From: an uncultured Faecalibacterium sp. | GTDB lineage: Bacteria; Bacillota; Clostridia; Oscillospirales; Ruminococcaceae | Direction: 5' to 3' | Assembly: GCA_934533135.1 (NCBI GenBank) | Contig: CAKTBG010000001.1 | Span: 124,001-188,000, forward strand | Length of the DNA stretch: 64,000 bases | In this document: positions 1 to 8,277 of the stretch, one piece after another | Layout: each line of letters begins with the position of its first letter | How positions within the stretch are numbered: the first letter of the stretch is position 1 | Notes under the pieces: model-generated | Told to the model about the DNA's origin: nothing | The model's database searches: none | The model's input: the letters and a program-made list of their open reading frames with translations, nothing else | Made by a program: the position numbers and the translations under genes

Positions 1-1
1 C

Positions 2-157
2 CCATTTCGGCGCAGCCTTATGAGGAATCATAAGCACACATCACAAGGCGATATGCAGGAAACCTACACAGACCATTTCGGCCATTGCGCTGGGACATCC
101 TGCATGGCCTACAAAAACGGCCATTGCCTGCGGCTGGAAAAATCAGAAGAGCTGTGA
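2..157 (+). CDS. Possible C-terminal end of an unknown protein, open at the left edge
   Basis: One frame stays open from the left edge to a TGA at 155-157, giving about 51 residues with several Cys and His (for example HFGHCAGTSC near the middle). Internal ATGs at 20 and 53 could also start a very short peptide, but neither has a clear ribosome binding site. I do not recognise a family. It may be the tail of a gene lying to the left, or chance. Confidence 0.25.
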   Translation, partial: PFRRSLMRNHKHTSQGDMQETYTDHFGHCAGTSCMAYKNGHCLRLEKSEEL

Positions 158-163
158 TATAAT
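155..163 (+). promoter_or_regulatory. Candidate extended -10 promoter upstream of tgt
   Basis: TG-N-TATAAT (TG at 155-156, TATAAT at 158-163) matches an extended -10 element; no good -35 sits 17 bases upstream. It would give a leader of about 210 bases before tgt. The leader contains a 14-base palindrome, CTCACA-TT-TGTGAG at 241-254, which could be an operator. I see no recognisable riboswitch in 164-378. Confidence 0.35.
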
Positions 164-303
164 ATCCCCATCAAGCAAAACAGCACGAAAAGCCTGCAAC
201 GACGCTTCTTTATTTTTGGCGCAGACGAATTACAGAATCGCTCACATTTGTGAGTATTTGGTTTGCTCCCGTTATCATGCGGGATGCCATGTTCCTTCGC
301 TGA

Positions 304-1524
<1,221 letters not shown>

Positions 1525-1533
1525 GATTTGGCC

Positions 1534-1562
1534 TTGCAAGAGGTCGAACAAGAGGTTATAAT
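1534..1562 (+). promoter_or_regulatory. Sigma-A type promoter for yajC
   Basis: TTGCAA (1534-1539), a 17-base spacer and TATAAT (1557-1562) lie between the tgt stop and the yajC ribosome binding site (GAGAGGAG near 1578). The -10 is perfect and the -35 matches at four of six positions. Confidence 0.6.
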
Positions 1563-1596
1563 AAAGTTATCTGAATTTTGAGAGGAGATTTTTCCC

Positions 1597-1911
1597 ATGC
1601 AACTTCTGACTACTACGACCGAAAGCTATATCAGCCTGTTCTTTACGCTGGCTTTGATGCTCGTGCTGCTTTACTTCATGATCTATCGTCCCCAGAAGAA
1701 GCAGGAGAAGAAGGATGCCGCCATGCGTGCCGCTCTGGAGATCGGCGATCAGGTTACCACCATCGGCGGCATCGTTGGCCGCGTGGTCGCCATCAAGGAG
1801 GACACCTTTGTTCTCGAGACCGGCGCAGACCGTGTGAAGATCCGCTTTACCAAGAACGCCATCAGCTCCGTCGAGAAGCTGAACATGGACAACGCTCCGG
1901 CCAAGAAGTAA
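1597..1911 (+). CDS. yajC: Preprotein translocase subunit YajC
   Basis: Small single-pass membrane partner of the SecDF complex. The 104 residues start with an uncharged helix (about residues 10-27, ending YFMIYRPQKKQ), then the basic, cytoplasmic YajC domain with the conserved IGDQVTTIGGIVG block near residue 48. Start chosen after the GAGAGGAG ribosome binding site. SecD and SecF are not in this window. An intrinsic terminator follows within 30 bases of the stop. Confidence 0.93.
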   Translation: MQLLTTTTESYISLFFTLALMLVLLYFMIYRPQKKQEKKDAAMRAALEIGDQVTTIGGIVGRVVAIKEDTFVLETGADRVKIRFTKNAISSVEKLNMDNAPAKK

Positions 1912-1940
1912 GTTCTGCCGGAACAGCCATTGCATCAAGA

Positions 1941-1983
1941 CGCGCCCCTCTGCATACAGTGAGTGCAGGGAGGCGCGTTTTTT
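1941..1983 (+). terminator. Intrinsic terminator after yajC, overlapping the next gene's ribosome binding site
   Basis: Arms 1941-1954 and 1964-1977 form a 14-bp stem with one mismatch and one G-U, followed by T6 at 1978-1983. The 3' arm contains the AGGGAGG that also serves as ribosome binding site of the gene starting at 1984. Confidence 0.75.
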
Positions 1984-2385
1984 ATGTCTGAAACAACATC
2001 TTCTCGCAGTCCGGCGGGGGCGGTGCTGGCCGCGTTTGTTCTGGGGCTGCTGATCACAGGGCTTTGCCTGACCGGATCTGCCGCATGGATGGAGCAGCAG
2101 GCACTTTCCCGCGCGGCGGCATGGCCGCTGTCCACGGCGGCTGTCTGCTTGGGTACCTTTGCGGGCGGGGGTCTGTCCGCCTTTTTGCAGAAAAGCCGTG
2201 GGCTGGTCTGCGGAGCTGTGGAGGGATTGCTGATGGCCGGGCTGCTGCTTGCGCTGCTGTTCGGGAACGACGGCGTTCCGGAGCCTGCACACGAGCTTCG
2301 CTGCGCCATGACCCTGTGTGCAGGCTGTCTGGGAGGCTACTGCGGAATGCTTTGGAGCGAGAAGCACCGCCGCAGAAATTTCTAA
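1984..2385 (+). CDS. Small four-helix membrane protein, TIGR04086-like
   Basis: A 133-residue, strongly hydrophobic protein with about four membrane segments (roughly residues 12-32, 45-62, 73-90 and 105-122) separated by very short loops. Size, topology and position right after yajC fit the TIGR04086/YrzE-type membrane family of Clostridia, whose function is unknown. I prefer ATG at 1984 over an in-frame GTG at 1963 because AGGGAGG sits at a normal distance from 1984. The assignment rests on context and topology rather than on a signature motif. Confidence 0.6.
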   Translation: MSETTSSRSPAGAVLAAFVLGLLITGLCLTGSAAWMEQQALSRAAAWPLSTAAVCLGTFAGGGLSAFLQKSRGLVCGAVEGLLMAGLLLALLFGNDGVPEPAHELRCAMTLCAGCLGGYCGMLWSEKHRRRNF

Positions 2386-2440
2386 GAGAATGCAGCGAAA
2401 AAAGAGACGGAGAAACCGATTGGGAAGGAGAGAACCCTTC

Positions 2441-3226
2441 ATGTGGATCTATCAGGAAGCATCCAACGTGTCCGCAGAGCCATTGCCTTTTCCGGAACGC
2501 TCCGCAGGCCGGATTCCGGAGACGCCAAGCCTTGTGTGCAAAGAACTTCCGACTTCTGCGGAGGCACTGCCTTTGGAATCAAGGCACCTCCCGGAAGAGA
2601 TGTTGACTTCCCGCAAAACCGTGCAAAAACGACATTTCCCGGCCAGCCGGGATTGTGTTCTGCTGGCAGGGGCGTATCTGATGGGAACATTTCTGTCCGG
2701 TGTTCTGCAGGCGTTGTGTGACAGCACTGAGCGGGATACGCTGTCCTACTATCTGGCCCGCTGGCAGGATCTCTTTTCGGCATCCGACCCGGCGCATCTG
2801 CCGCAGCTGTTCGGCGCAGAGGTCGGAACGCTGTTGGGTGCATTGGGGATGCTGTTCGTTCTGGGGTTGTCGGCTCTTGGCCCTGTGCTGATCTTTCTGT
2901 TTGTGATGCTCTATGGAGCCGGTTCGGGTCTGCTGTTTGCGCAGCTGACATCCGGTATGACGCCAGACGTCTTCCTGCTCTTTGTGGGGGCTGCAGGCAT
3001 CCCTGCGGCCATTGCAGCGGGCGGGCTGTGCCTGTTCGGGGCTTCGGCGTTGCAGGTGAGCAGCCGGATCCAAGCGTTTTCATTTGGACGAAAAGGCGGC
3101 CTCCCGCCCAGAGCCGGTGCCGGACTTCTGGCGGGTCAATGCGCAGTGGCAGCAACGGTGTTTCTGCCCCTCTGCGGCACAGCGACCGGGCTGGCGTATC
3201 TGGTTTGCAAAGTCATTTCGCAGTAA
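2441..3226 (+). CDS. Multi-pass membrane protein, tentatively SpoIIM-like
   Basis: The 261-residue protein has a soluble N-terminal stretch of about 75 residues rich in Ser, Pro and Arg, then about five membrane segments (residues near 75-92, 128-155, 160-180, 190-212 and 228-252). The run of Gly-rich helices with a central S-A-L-G-P-V-L block resembles the SpoIIM/DUF95 family, but no invariant motif lets me be sure. A longer in-frame start at 2318 exists; ATG 2441 is preferred because AAGGAG lies at 2425-2430. It lies 55 bases after the previous membrane gene, in the same direction. Confidence 0.5.
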   Translation: MWIYQEASNVSAEPLPFPERSAGRIPETPSLVCKELPTSAEALPLESRHLPEEMLTSRKTVQKRHFPASRDCVLLAGAYLMGTFLSGVLQALCDSTERDTLSYYLARWQDLFSASDPAHLPQLFGAEVGTLLGALGMLFVLGLSALGPVLIFLFVMLYGAGSGLLFAQLTSGMTPDVFLLFVGAAGIPAAIAAGGLCLFGASALQVSSRIQAFSFGRKGGLPPRAGAGLLAGQCAVAATVFLPLCGTATGLAYLVCKVISQ

Positions 3227-3246
3227 GCGGCGTTCCGGAGTATTTC

Positions 3247-3275
3247 TTGCGGTTCCGGTGCGGATGCTGTATAAT
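3247..3275 (+). promoter_or_regulatory. Promoter for radA
   Basis: TTGCGG (3247-3252), a 17-base spacer and TATAAT (3270-3275) lie 35 bases before the radA start codon. The -10 is perfect, and the -35 keeps only the TTG core. Confidence 0.55.
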
Positions 3276-3310
3276 AAGTACAAACATTCATGAAGTAACA
3301 GGAGCCTGTG

Positions 3311-4723
3311 ATGAAAGAACCCAAATTAAAAACTGTATATGTCTGCTCCAACTGCGGAGAGACAAGCCCCCGCTGGATGGGTCGCTGCCCCAGCTGCGGA
3401 AGCTGGAACACCATGAACGAAGATGTCGTTGCCGAAGCCCCCAAAGCAGGGCTTTCGAGCGGCAAAGCGTCGGCTCCGGCTCGACAGGAGGGCGTTACCT
3501 CGCTGACAGCCCGGCGGTTGGCAGACATCAGCACAACGGAGGAAAAAAGCCGCATCCTGACCGGCATTTCGGAGTTGGATCGGGTGTTGGGCGGCGGCAT
3601 CGTGCTGGGCGGTGTGGTCTTGCTCAGCGGCGAGCCGGGCGTTGGCAAATCCACCATGCTGCTGCAGCTCTGCGGAGCCATTTCCAACCAGCACAGCGTC
3701 CTGTATATCACCGGTGAAGAGTCGGTGCGTCAGGTCAAGCTGCGTGCCGCCCGGCTGAAGATCCCGCAGGAAAACATCTATTTGGCTGCCGAAAACGATG
3801 TGGATGAGATCTGCGGCCTGATCGAGAAGGAAAAGCCGGATCTTGTGGTCATCGACTCCATCCAGACCATGCGCTGCATGGATATTTCGTCCTCGTCCGG
3901 CACGGTCAGTCAGGTCAAGGAGAGTGCCGCCCGGCTGCTTGCCGTTGCCAAAAAGCAGGAGATTCCCATGTTCATCGTGGGTCATGTCAACAAGGACGGT
4001 GCCATTGCCGGCCCCAAGGTCATGGAACACATCGTGGACACCGTTCTCTATTTTGAGGGCGACAAGATGCTGCCGTACCGCATTTTGCGTGCCGCGAAAA
4101 ACCGCTACGGTTCCACCAATGAGCTTGGAATGTTCGATATGACGGGGCAGGGCTTGGAAGAGATCGAAAACCCCTCCCAGATGCTTCTGGAAGGCCGCCC
4201 ACTGGGGGTTTCGGGCAACTGCGTCGCCTGTACGATGGAGGGCAGCCGCCCCATCCTGAGCGAGATTCAGGCTCTTGCCACCAAGACAAATTTCCCGGCA
4301 CCCCGCCGTGCCTGCAGCGGCTACGACTACAACCGGATGAATCTGCTGATCGCCGTCCTCGAAAAACGGGCGGGCTATTTCTTCGGAAATCTGGATGTGT
4401 ATATCAACATCGTCGGCGGCATCGCCCTGCGGGATACCGCCTGCGATCTGGCCGTCTGCCTGAGCATGGTGTCCTCGCTGCTGGATTGCCCGGTCAGCGA
4501 TAAGCTGATCGCCATCGGCGAAGTCGGCCTTGGCGGGGAAGTGCGGAGCGTGCCAAACCTCGAACAGCGTCTGCGGGAGGCAGAGCGGATCGGCTTTGGC
4601 TGTGCGGTCATCCCAAAGCACAGTCTGACACACCTGAACGCTGCCGATTATCCCGGCATGAAACTGGTCGGCGCAGCCTATCTCTCGGACGCCATCCACG
4701 CACTGAAAGCCGATCGGCTTTGA
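3311..4723 (+). CDS. radA: DNA repair protein RadA
   Basis: RecA-like branch-migration ATPase of recombinational repair, 470 residues, normal length. It begins with the RadA zinc finger (CSNCGE...CPSCGSW, near residues 11-30), continues with Walker A GEPGVGKST near residue 107, the RadA-specific KNRYGS near 262, and ends with the Lon-protease-like domain. ATG 3311 is chosen over an overlapping GTG at 3308 because GGAG at 3301-3304 then has proper spacing. The recombinase that follows starts 46 bases downstream on the same strand. Confidence 0.96.
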   Translation: MKEPKLKTVYVCSNCGETSPRWMGRCPSCGSWNTMNEDVVAEAPKAGLSSGKASAPARQEGVTSLTARRLADISTTEEKSRILTGISELDRVLGGGIVLGGVVLLSGEPGVGKSTMLLQLCGAISNQHSVLYITGEESVRQVKLRAARLKIPQENIYLAAENDVDEICGLIEKEKPDLVVIDSIQTMRCMDISSSSGTVSQVKESAARLLAVAKKQEIPMFIVGHVNKDGAIAGPKVMEHIVDTVLYFEGDKMLPYRILRAAKNRYGSTNELGMFDMTGQGLEEIENPSQMLLEGRPLGVSGNCVACTMEGSRPILSEIQALATKTNFPAPRRACSGYDYNRMNLLIAVLEKRAGYFFGNLDVYINIVGGIALRDTACDLAVCLSMVSSLLDCPVSDKLIAIGEVGLGGEVRSVPNLEQRLREAERIGFGCAVIPKHSLTHLNAADYPGMKLVGAAYLSDAIHALKADRL

Positions 4724-4769
4724 GCGTGTGTTCCTGAATTTTGAGGAAGGGATACGAAAAGAAGATTTT

Positions 4770-5981
4770 ATGTCGATTTATCTTGATGAAAAGAACCCCG
4801 GTAAGCACAAGCCCTTTGAAGATGCCTCACCGGATATTGTCGAATATGTCCGCTATCTGGAAGTGATCGCGGGCAAAAGTGCGAACACAGCCTTCAACTA
4901 TTACTGCGACCTGCGGAATTTCAGCAAATTCATGAAACGCCGCCGCGGGCTTGTGCCGGATGATATGGAGATGAAAGACATTGATCCCAAAGGGCTGGAG
5001 ACCGCGTTCTGGGGCAGTGTAAGCAAAGAGGATATCTACGAATATCTGTACTTCCTGAGCCGGGAATGCGGAAACAAAAAATCTTCCACTGCCCGGCGGC
5101 TGGCAAGTCTCCATGGCTTTTACGATTATCTGGTCAATCAGGTCAACCGTTTGAAGCAAAACCCCACGGCGTCGATCCGCCCGCCCAAACAAGACAAAGT
5201 TCTGCCCAAATATCTGACGGCCGAGCAATCCAAGGATCTGCTTGAATGCACCCAGACCCAGAGCGATTTCCCGGAACGGGATTACTGCATGGTCGTCCTG
5301 TTTCTGAACTGCGGAATGCGTCTGGCGGAGCTGGTGGGGATGGATCTGGAGGACATCGACTTAGAGCAGCGGCAGATCCGTCTGTTTGGCAAGGGGCACA
5401 AAGAGCGGATGGTCTACCTGAACGATGCCTGCGTCGAAGCGTTACAGCTGTATCTGAAGAAGCGCAATGCGATGGAAGGCCTGAATCCCCGTGAAAAAGC
5501 AGTATTTTTGACCCGGCGGCGTAAAGAGCGGATCGGCAATCGACGGGTCGAGCAGTTGATCACCGGAGCCATGAAAGCAGCCGGGCTGAAAGGCTTTTCG
5601 ACCCATAAACTGCGCCACACGGCTGCAACGCTGATGTACCAGACCGGAAACGTGGATATCCTGACCCTCAAACAACTGCTGGGGCACAGCAGCGTCGGCA
5701 CGACTCAAATTTATACGCACCTGCAGGAATTTCAGGTGCGTGCCGCCATCGAGCAAAACCCGCTGGGCACCGTCACGCAGAAAAAGCAAAGCTTGGATAC
5801 AACAGAAGCGGAAGCAGGGAAGAGCAGTGGGAGCAATGCGACTGTTTCCTCGGAAACAAACGAGGAAACGGAAGATTTCACCCAGCCGATGGATGCCTTT
5901 GAAGGTGCCGCCAACGATGGCATCCGGGTGGATGTTTCAGCCCTGAGCGAACCGGATGAACCCGACAAAACGGAGCAGTAA
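4770..5981 (+). CDS. XerC/D-type tyrosine recombinase with a long acidic tail
   Basis: Site-specific recombinase of 403 residues. The N-terminal SAM-like DNA-binding domain (about residues 20-120) is followed by the catalytic domain with all expected residues: Arg in GMRLAEL, Lys in GKGHKER, HKLRH, GHSSVGTT and the nucleophile Tyr in QIYTH near residue 310. Usual XerC/D proteins end shortly after this Tyr; here about 85 further residues follow, rich in Glu, Asp, Ser and Thr. ATG 4770 is preferred to an in-frame GTG at 4728 that lacks a ribosome binding site. No integration site or phage genes are adjacent, so it may be a chromosomal Xer protein. Its stop is immediately followed by the next gene. 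Confidence 0.85.
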   Translation: MSIYLDEKNPGKHKPFEDASPDIVEYVRYLEVIAGKSANTAFNYYCDLRNFSKFMKRRRGLVPDDMEMKDIDPKGLETAFWGSVSKEDIYEYLYFLSRECGNKKSSTARRLASLHGFYDYLVNQVNRLKQNPTASIRPPKQDKVLPKYLTAEQSKDLLECTQTQSDFPERDYCMVVLFLNCGMRLAELVGMDLEDIDLEQRQIRLFGKGHKERMVYLNDACVEALQLYLKKRNAMEGLNPREKAVFLTRRRKERIGNRRVEQLITGAMKAAGLKGFSTHKLRHTAATLMYQTGNVDILTLKQLLGHSSVGTTQIYTHLQEFQVRAAIEQNPLGTVTQKKQSLDTTEAEAGKSSGSNATVSSETNEETEDFTQPMDAFEGAANDGIRVDVSALSEPDEPDKTEQ

Positions 5982-5982
5982 A

Positions 5983-6543
5983 ATGGATTATACGAAATTT
6001 TCAAGCATTTACACCATTCGGCGGCTGAATGAGAACGATATCCCGTTGATTTTCGCGCTCTGCGAGAAAAACACACTGTTCTACGAGCATTGTCCGCCGT
6101 TCGTGACACCGGAAAGCATCAGAGCCGATCTGCAGGCAATGCCACAGCGGAAGATCGGACAGGAGCAGGACAAGTATTATCTGGGCTACTTTGATGCAGC
6201 CAAGCGTCTGGTGGCAGTGATGGACTGGATCGACCATTATCCAACGGAGCAAAGCTGCTTCATCGGATTCTTTATGATGGAGCGTGACCTGCAAGGAGCT
6301 GGCATCGGCAGCCGGATCATCACAGAGCTGTGTATGTATCTGACGAAGCAAAATTACGAGTACATCCGGCTGGGCTATGTGGATAGCAATCCGCAAAGCG
6401 AAGCGTTCTGGAAAAAGAATCAATTCACAGACACAGGGCTGCGGAATCACACCGAGGATTATACGGTCGTCGTGATGAACCGTTCGCTGGAAACGCCGCA
6501 CACGGAAAAGACAGATCAAAATACCAAAAACACTGCAACATGA
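5983..6543 (+). CDS. GNAT-family N-acetyltransferase
   Basis: 186 residues with the GNAT fold. The acetyl-CoA pyrophosphate-binding motif is seen as LQGAGIGSRII near residue 103, followed by YIRLGYVDSNPQSEAFWKKNQF, the usual motif B region. Substrate unknown. ATG 5983 follows the recombinase stop by one base and has CGGAG at 5971-5975, so the two genes are probably translationally coupled. A start at 5956 inside the recombinase gene is less likely. Confidence 0.85.
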   Translation: MDYTKFSSIYTIRRLNENDIPLIFALCEKNTLFYEHCPPFVTPESIRADLQAMPQRKIGQEQDKYYLGYFDAAKRLVAVMDWIDHYPTEQSCFIGFFMMERDLQGAGIGSRIITELCMYLTKQNYEYIRLGYVDSNPQSEAFWKKNQFTDTGLRNHTEDYTVVVMNRSLETPHTEKTDQNTKNTAT

Positions 6544-6564
6544 ATTGCAAGTGCATCAACGTGT

Positions 6565-6602
6565 CAAAAAGGCCGCTGAGACCCAAATTCGGGTTCAGCG
6601 GC
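6565..6602 (-). terminator. Hairpin terminator in the convergent gap
   Basis: Arms 6572-6584 and 6591-6602 pair over 12 bp with one bulged base; on the minus strand the stem is followed by a T run (6566-6570). It lies between the GNAT gene (+) and the Nudix gene (-) and may stop transcription in both directions. Confidence 0.55.
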
Positions 6603-6685
6603 GTTCATTGGCAGAAATTGGAGAAAAGCGGCTTTTTCACTTCCCTATATTTCATATAACGTGCATTATACGAAATGCGCATCAT

Positions 6686-6747
6686 TTCAAAAATAGACCC
6701 TTCTCTCTCTTCTTCCGCGCTGCGGCTTCCGAAATTTCAAAGGGTCT
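6686..6747 (-). terminator. Terminator of the Nudix gene
   Basis: Outer arms AGACCCTT/AAGGGTCT (6695-6702 and 6740-6747) enclose an inner GC-rich stem; on the minus strand the hairpin is followed by ATTTTTGAAA. It begins 31 bases past the Nudix stop codon. Confidence 0.65.
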
Positions 6748-6778
6748 GCACCATCGCTGCCTGAAAGCAGCGTGCGTA

Positions 6779-7285
6779 TCAAATGGTCTCCCGAAGTTCG
6801 TTCCGGAAATCTTCCAGACAGACACGTTGAAGCGGGATGCAGGCATCCGAATCACAGAATGCAAGAAGCTCTTCCTGCGTGATCCAGCGATACCCGGTGG
6901 TTTCGCCCTCCTGCAGAACAACAGAATCCTTTGGAACATCCGTTACACAGAGGTATCCATAATCAATGCACTGTGCTGCTTCGGATTCCAGATGAAATAA
7001 TGGCTCCATCCGGACGGCTCGAATACCGGTTTCCTCTCGCAATTCCCGCATCGCCCCCTGCAGCGGTGTCTCTCCCTTCAGGACAGCACCGCCTGCACCG
7101 ATCTCTTCAAATCCGGGCGCGATCGTCTTATTCTCGGATCGTCTGAGCAGCAGATACGTTCCATCTTTATGCCGAACAACGGTGGACACGACCAGATGAT
7201 AGAGACCCTTTGGAATCTCTTCTCCACGTATCAGATCTACACCGGCTTTCTCTTCGTTTTTGGTATAAGCATCCCACAATTCCAT
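6779..7285 (-). CDS. Nudix hydrolase
   Basis: 168 residues. The full Nudix box GX5EX7REUXEEXGU is visible as GAVLKGE...RELREETGI near residues 67-89, so it should cleave a nucleoside-diphosphate-linked compound. The start of the protein (MELWDAYTKN) and the overall shape resemble the Idi-like Nudix subgroup. Upstream in-frame ATGs at 7351 and 7324 exist, but AGAGGG precedes 7285 at proper spacing. It lies 87 bases downstream of the amidase gene in the same direction. Substrate not predictable from sequence. Confidence 0.85.
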   Translation of the reverse strand: MELWDAYTKNEEKAGVDLIRGEEIPKGLYHLVVSTVVRHKDGTYLLLRRSENKTIAPGFEEIGAGGAVLKGETPLQGAMRELREETGIRAVRMEPLFHLESEAAQCIDYGYLCVTDVPKDSVVLQEGETTGYRWITQEELLAFCDSDACIPLQRVCLEDFRNELRETI

Positions 7286-7372
7286 GACAAATTCCCTCTT
7301 TTCCTTCACTTCTTGCGGCTTCATGATAATCCGAGGACTTCCCGGAATCAAGCAGCTGTTTATGAATATCCC

Positions 7373-8200
7373 TTATGCCGGAAGCGGCTGAGTTCCGAAG
7401 TAGGCACAGATGGCCTCGTAGTAAATGCGAGCCACGCGGCTGCATCCGGCCGCATCGCCAAACTGCGCCACATCCGCTTCGCTGGTCACAAAGCACTGCT
7501 CTGCCAGCACTGCCGGACAATTGACGTCTTCCAGAATGGTAAAGCTCCGTTCCAGACGGATCTCGTTGTGGCTGGACTCCACCAGCTGCTTGTTTTCCCC
7601 CTCATAATAAATGTACCGGATCCCGCTGTTGCCGCGCAGATGCGCACCGGCGGCCTGCATCCCCTCTGCGAGGCGTTCGGCAAAGTAATAACTTTCCGGA
7701 TGCCATGTTCTCCCCGGAACAGCGGGATAACATTCAAAGCCGGACGCATCCGACCCCTCCGGTGCAGAGTTGCCATGGACTGACAGAAGCAGCTGAGGTG
7801 CCAGTGCATTGACGTATGCCGCCCGCTCGCTGGGCTTTGCCGTGGTCTCATAGCTGTTCCGTGTCGAAAGCGGGATGTAGTTTGGGTCTTTATCCAGCCA
7901 TGCGACCAGAGCTTCTGCCGTCTGTGCGTTCATCTGCGCTTCGTTGACGATCCCTTGTGCGCCGGGATCTGCACCGCCGTGTCCGGCATCCACAGCCACC
8001 CGGTAGGGCGGATCCCCGACTACCGGACGAAACGCATCGCCTTCCGCTGTCTGCCGGATCCCGATGGAGAAGGCTTCCTTCCAGAGCCATAGGAAGACCC
8101 CGATGCAGAGCAGACAGGCCAAAAGGATCCGGCGATTTTTCCGGCCGCCCCTTCCCCGCTTCCTGTTTCGCTGTTTCGTATGTTTTCCACGACTTGTCAT
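7373..8200 (-). CDS. N-acetylmuramoyl-L-alanine amidase (Amidase_3, CwlD-like)
   Basis: Zinc amidase that cuts the stem peptide from muramic acid. 275 residues: a basic N-terminus, one membrane anchor (about residues 27-43), then the Amidase_3 domain with Zn ligands in DAGHGG near residue 72, a second ligand Glu in NEAQMN, SVHGN near 142, and the catalytic Glu in LAEQC near 233. Size and single anchor fit CwlD, which removes stem peptides from spore-cortex peptidoglycan, but general autolysins have the same plan. It is one of several sporulation-type genes in this window (see spoVM and the SipL-like gene). Confidence 0.85.
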   Translation of the reverse strand: MTSRGKHTKQRNRKRGRGGRKNRRILLACLLCIGVFLWLWKEAFSIGIRQTAEGDAFRPVVGDPPYRVAVDAGHGGADPGAQGIVNEAQMNAQTAEALVAWLDKDPNYIPLSTRNSYETTAKPSERAAYVNALAPQLLLSVHGNSAPEGSDASGFECYPAVPGRTWHPESYYFAERLAEGMQAAGAHLRGNSGIRYIYYEGENKQLVESSHNEIRLERSFTILEDVNCPAVLAEQCFVTSEADVAQFGDAAGCSRVARIYYEAICAYFGTQPLPA

Positions 8201-8219
8201 CCTGTGTTCCCTGCATTTT

Positions 8220-8257
8220 AAAACGAAAACCTGCCCGAAAATGCGGACAGGCAGGTT
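8220..8257 (-). terminator. Terminator of the phoH-to-mutS2 gene run
   Basis: Perfect 8-bp arms at 8228-8235 and 8250-8257 (AACCTGCC/GGCAGGTT), followed on the minus strand by TTCGTTTT. It lies 20 bases past the mutS2 stop. Confidence 0.7.
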
Positions 8258-8277
8258 TCCCGGGAAATCCCCGTAAC

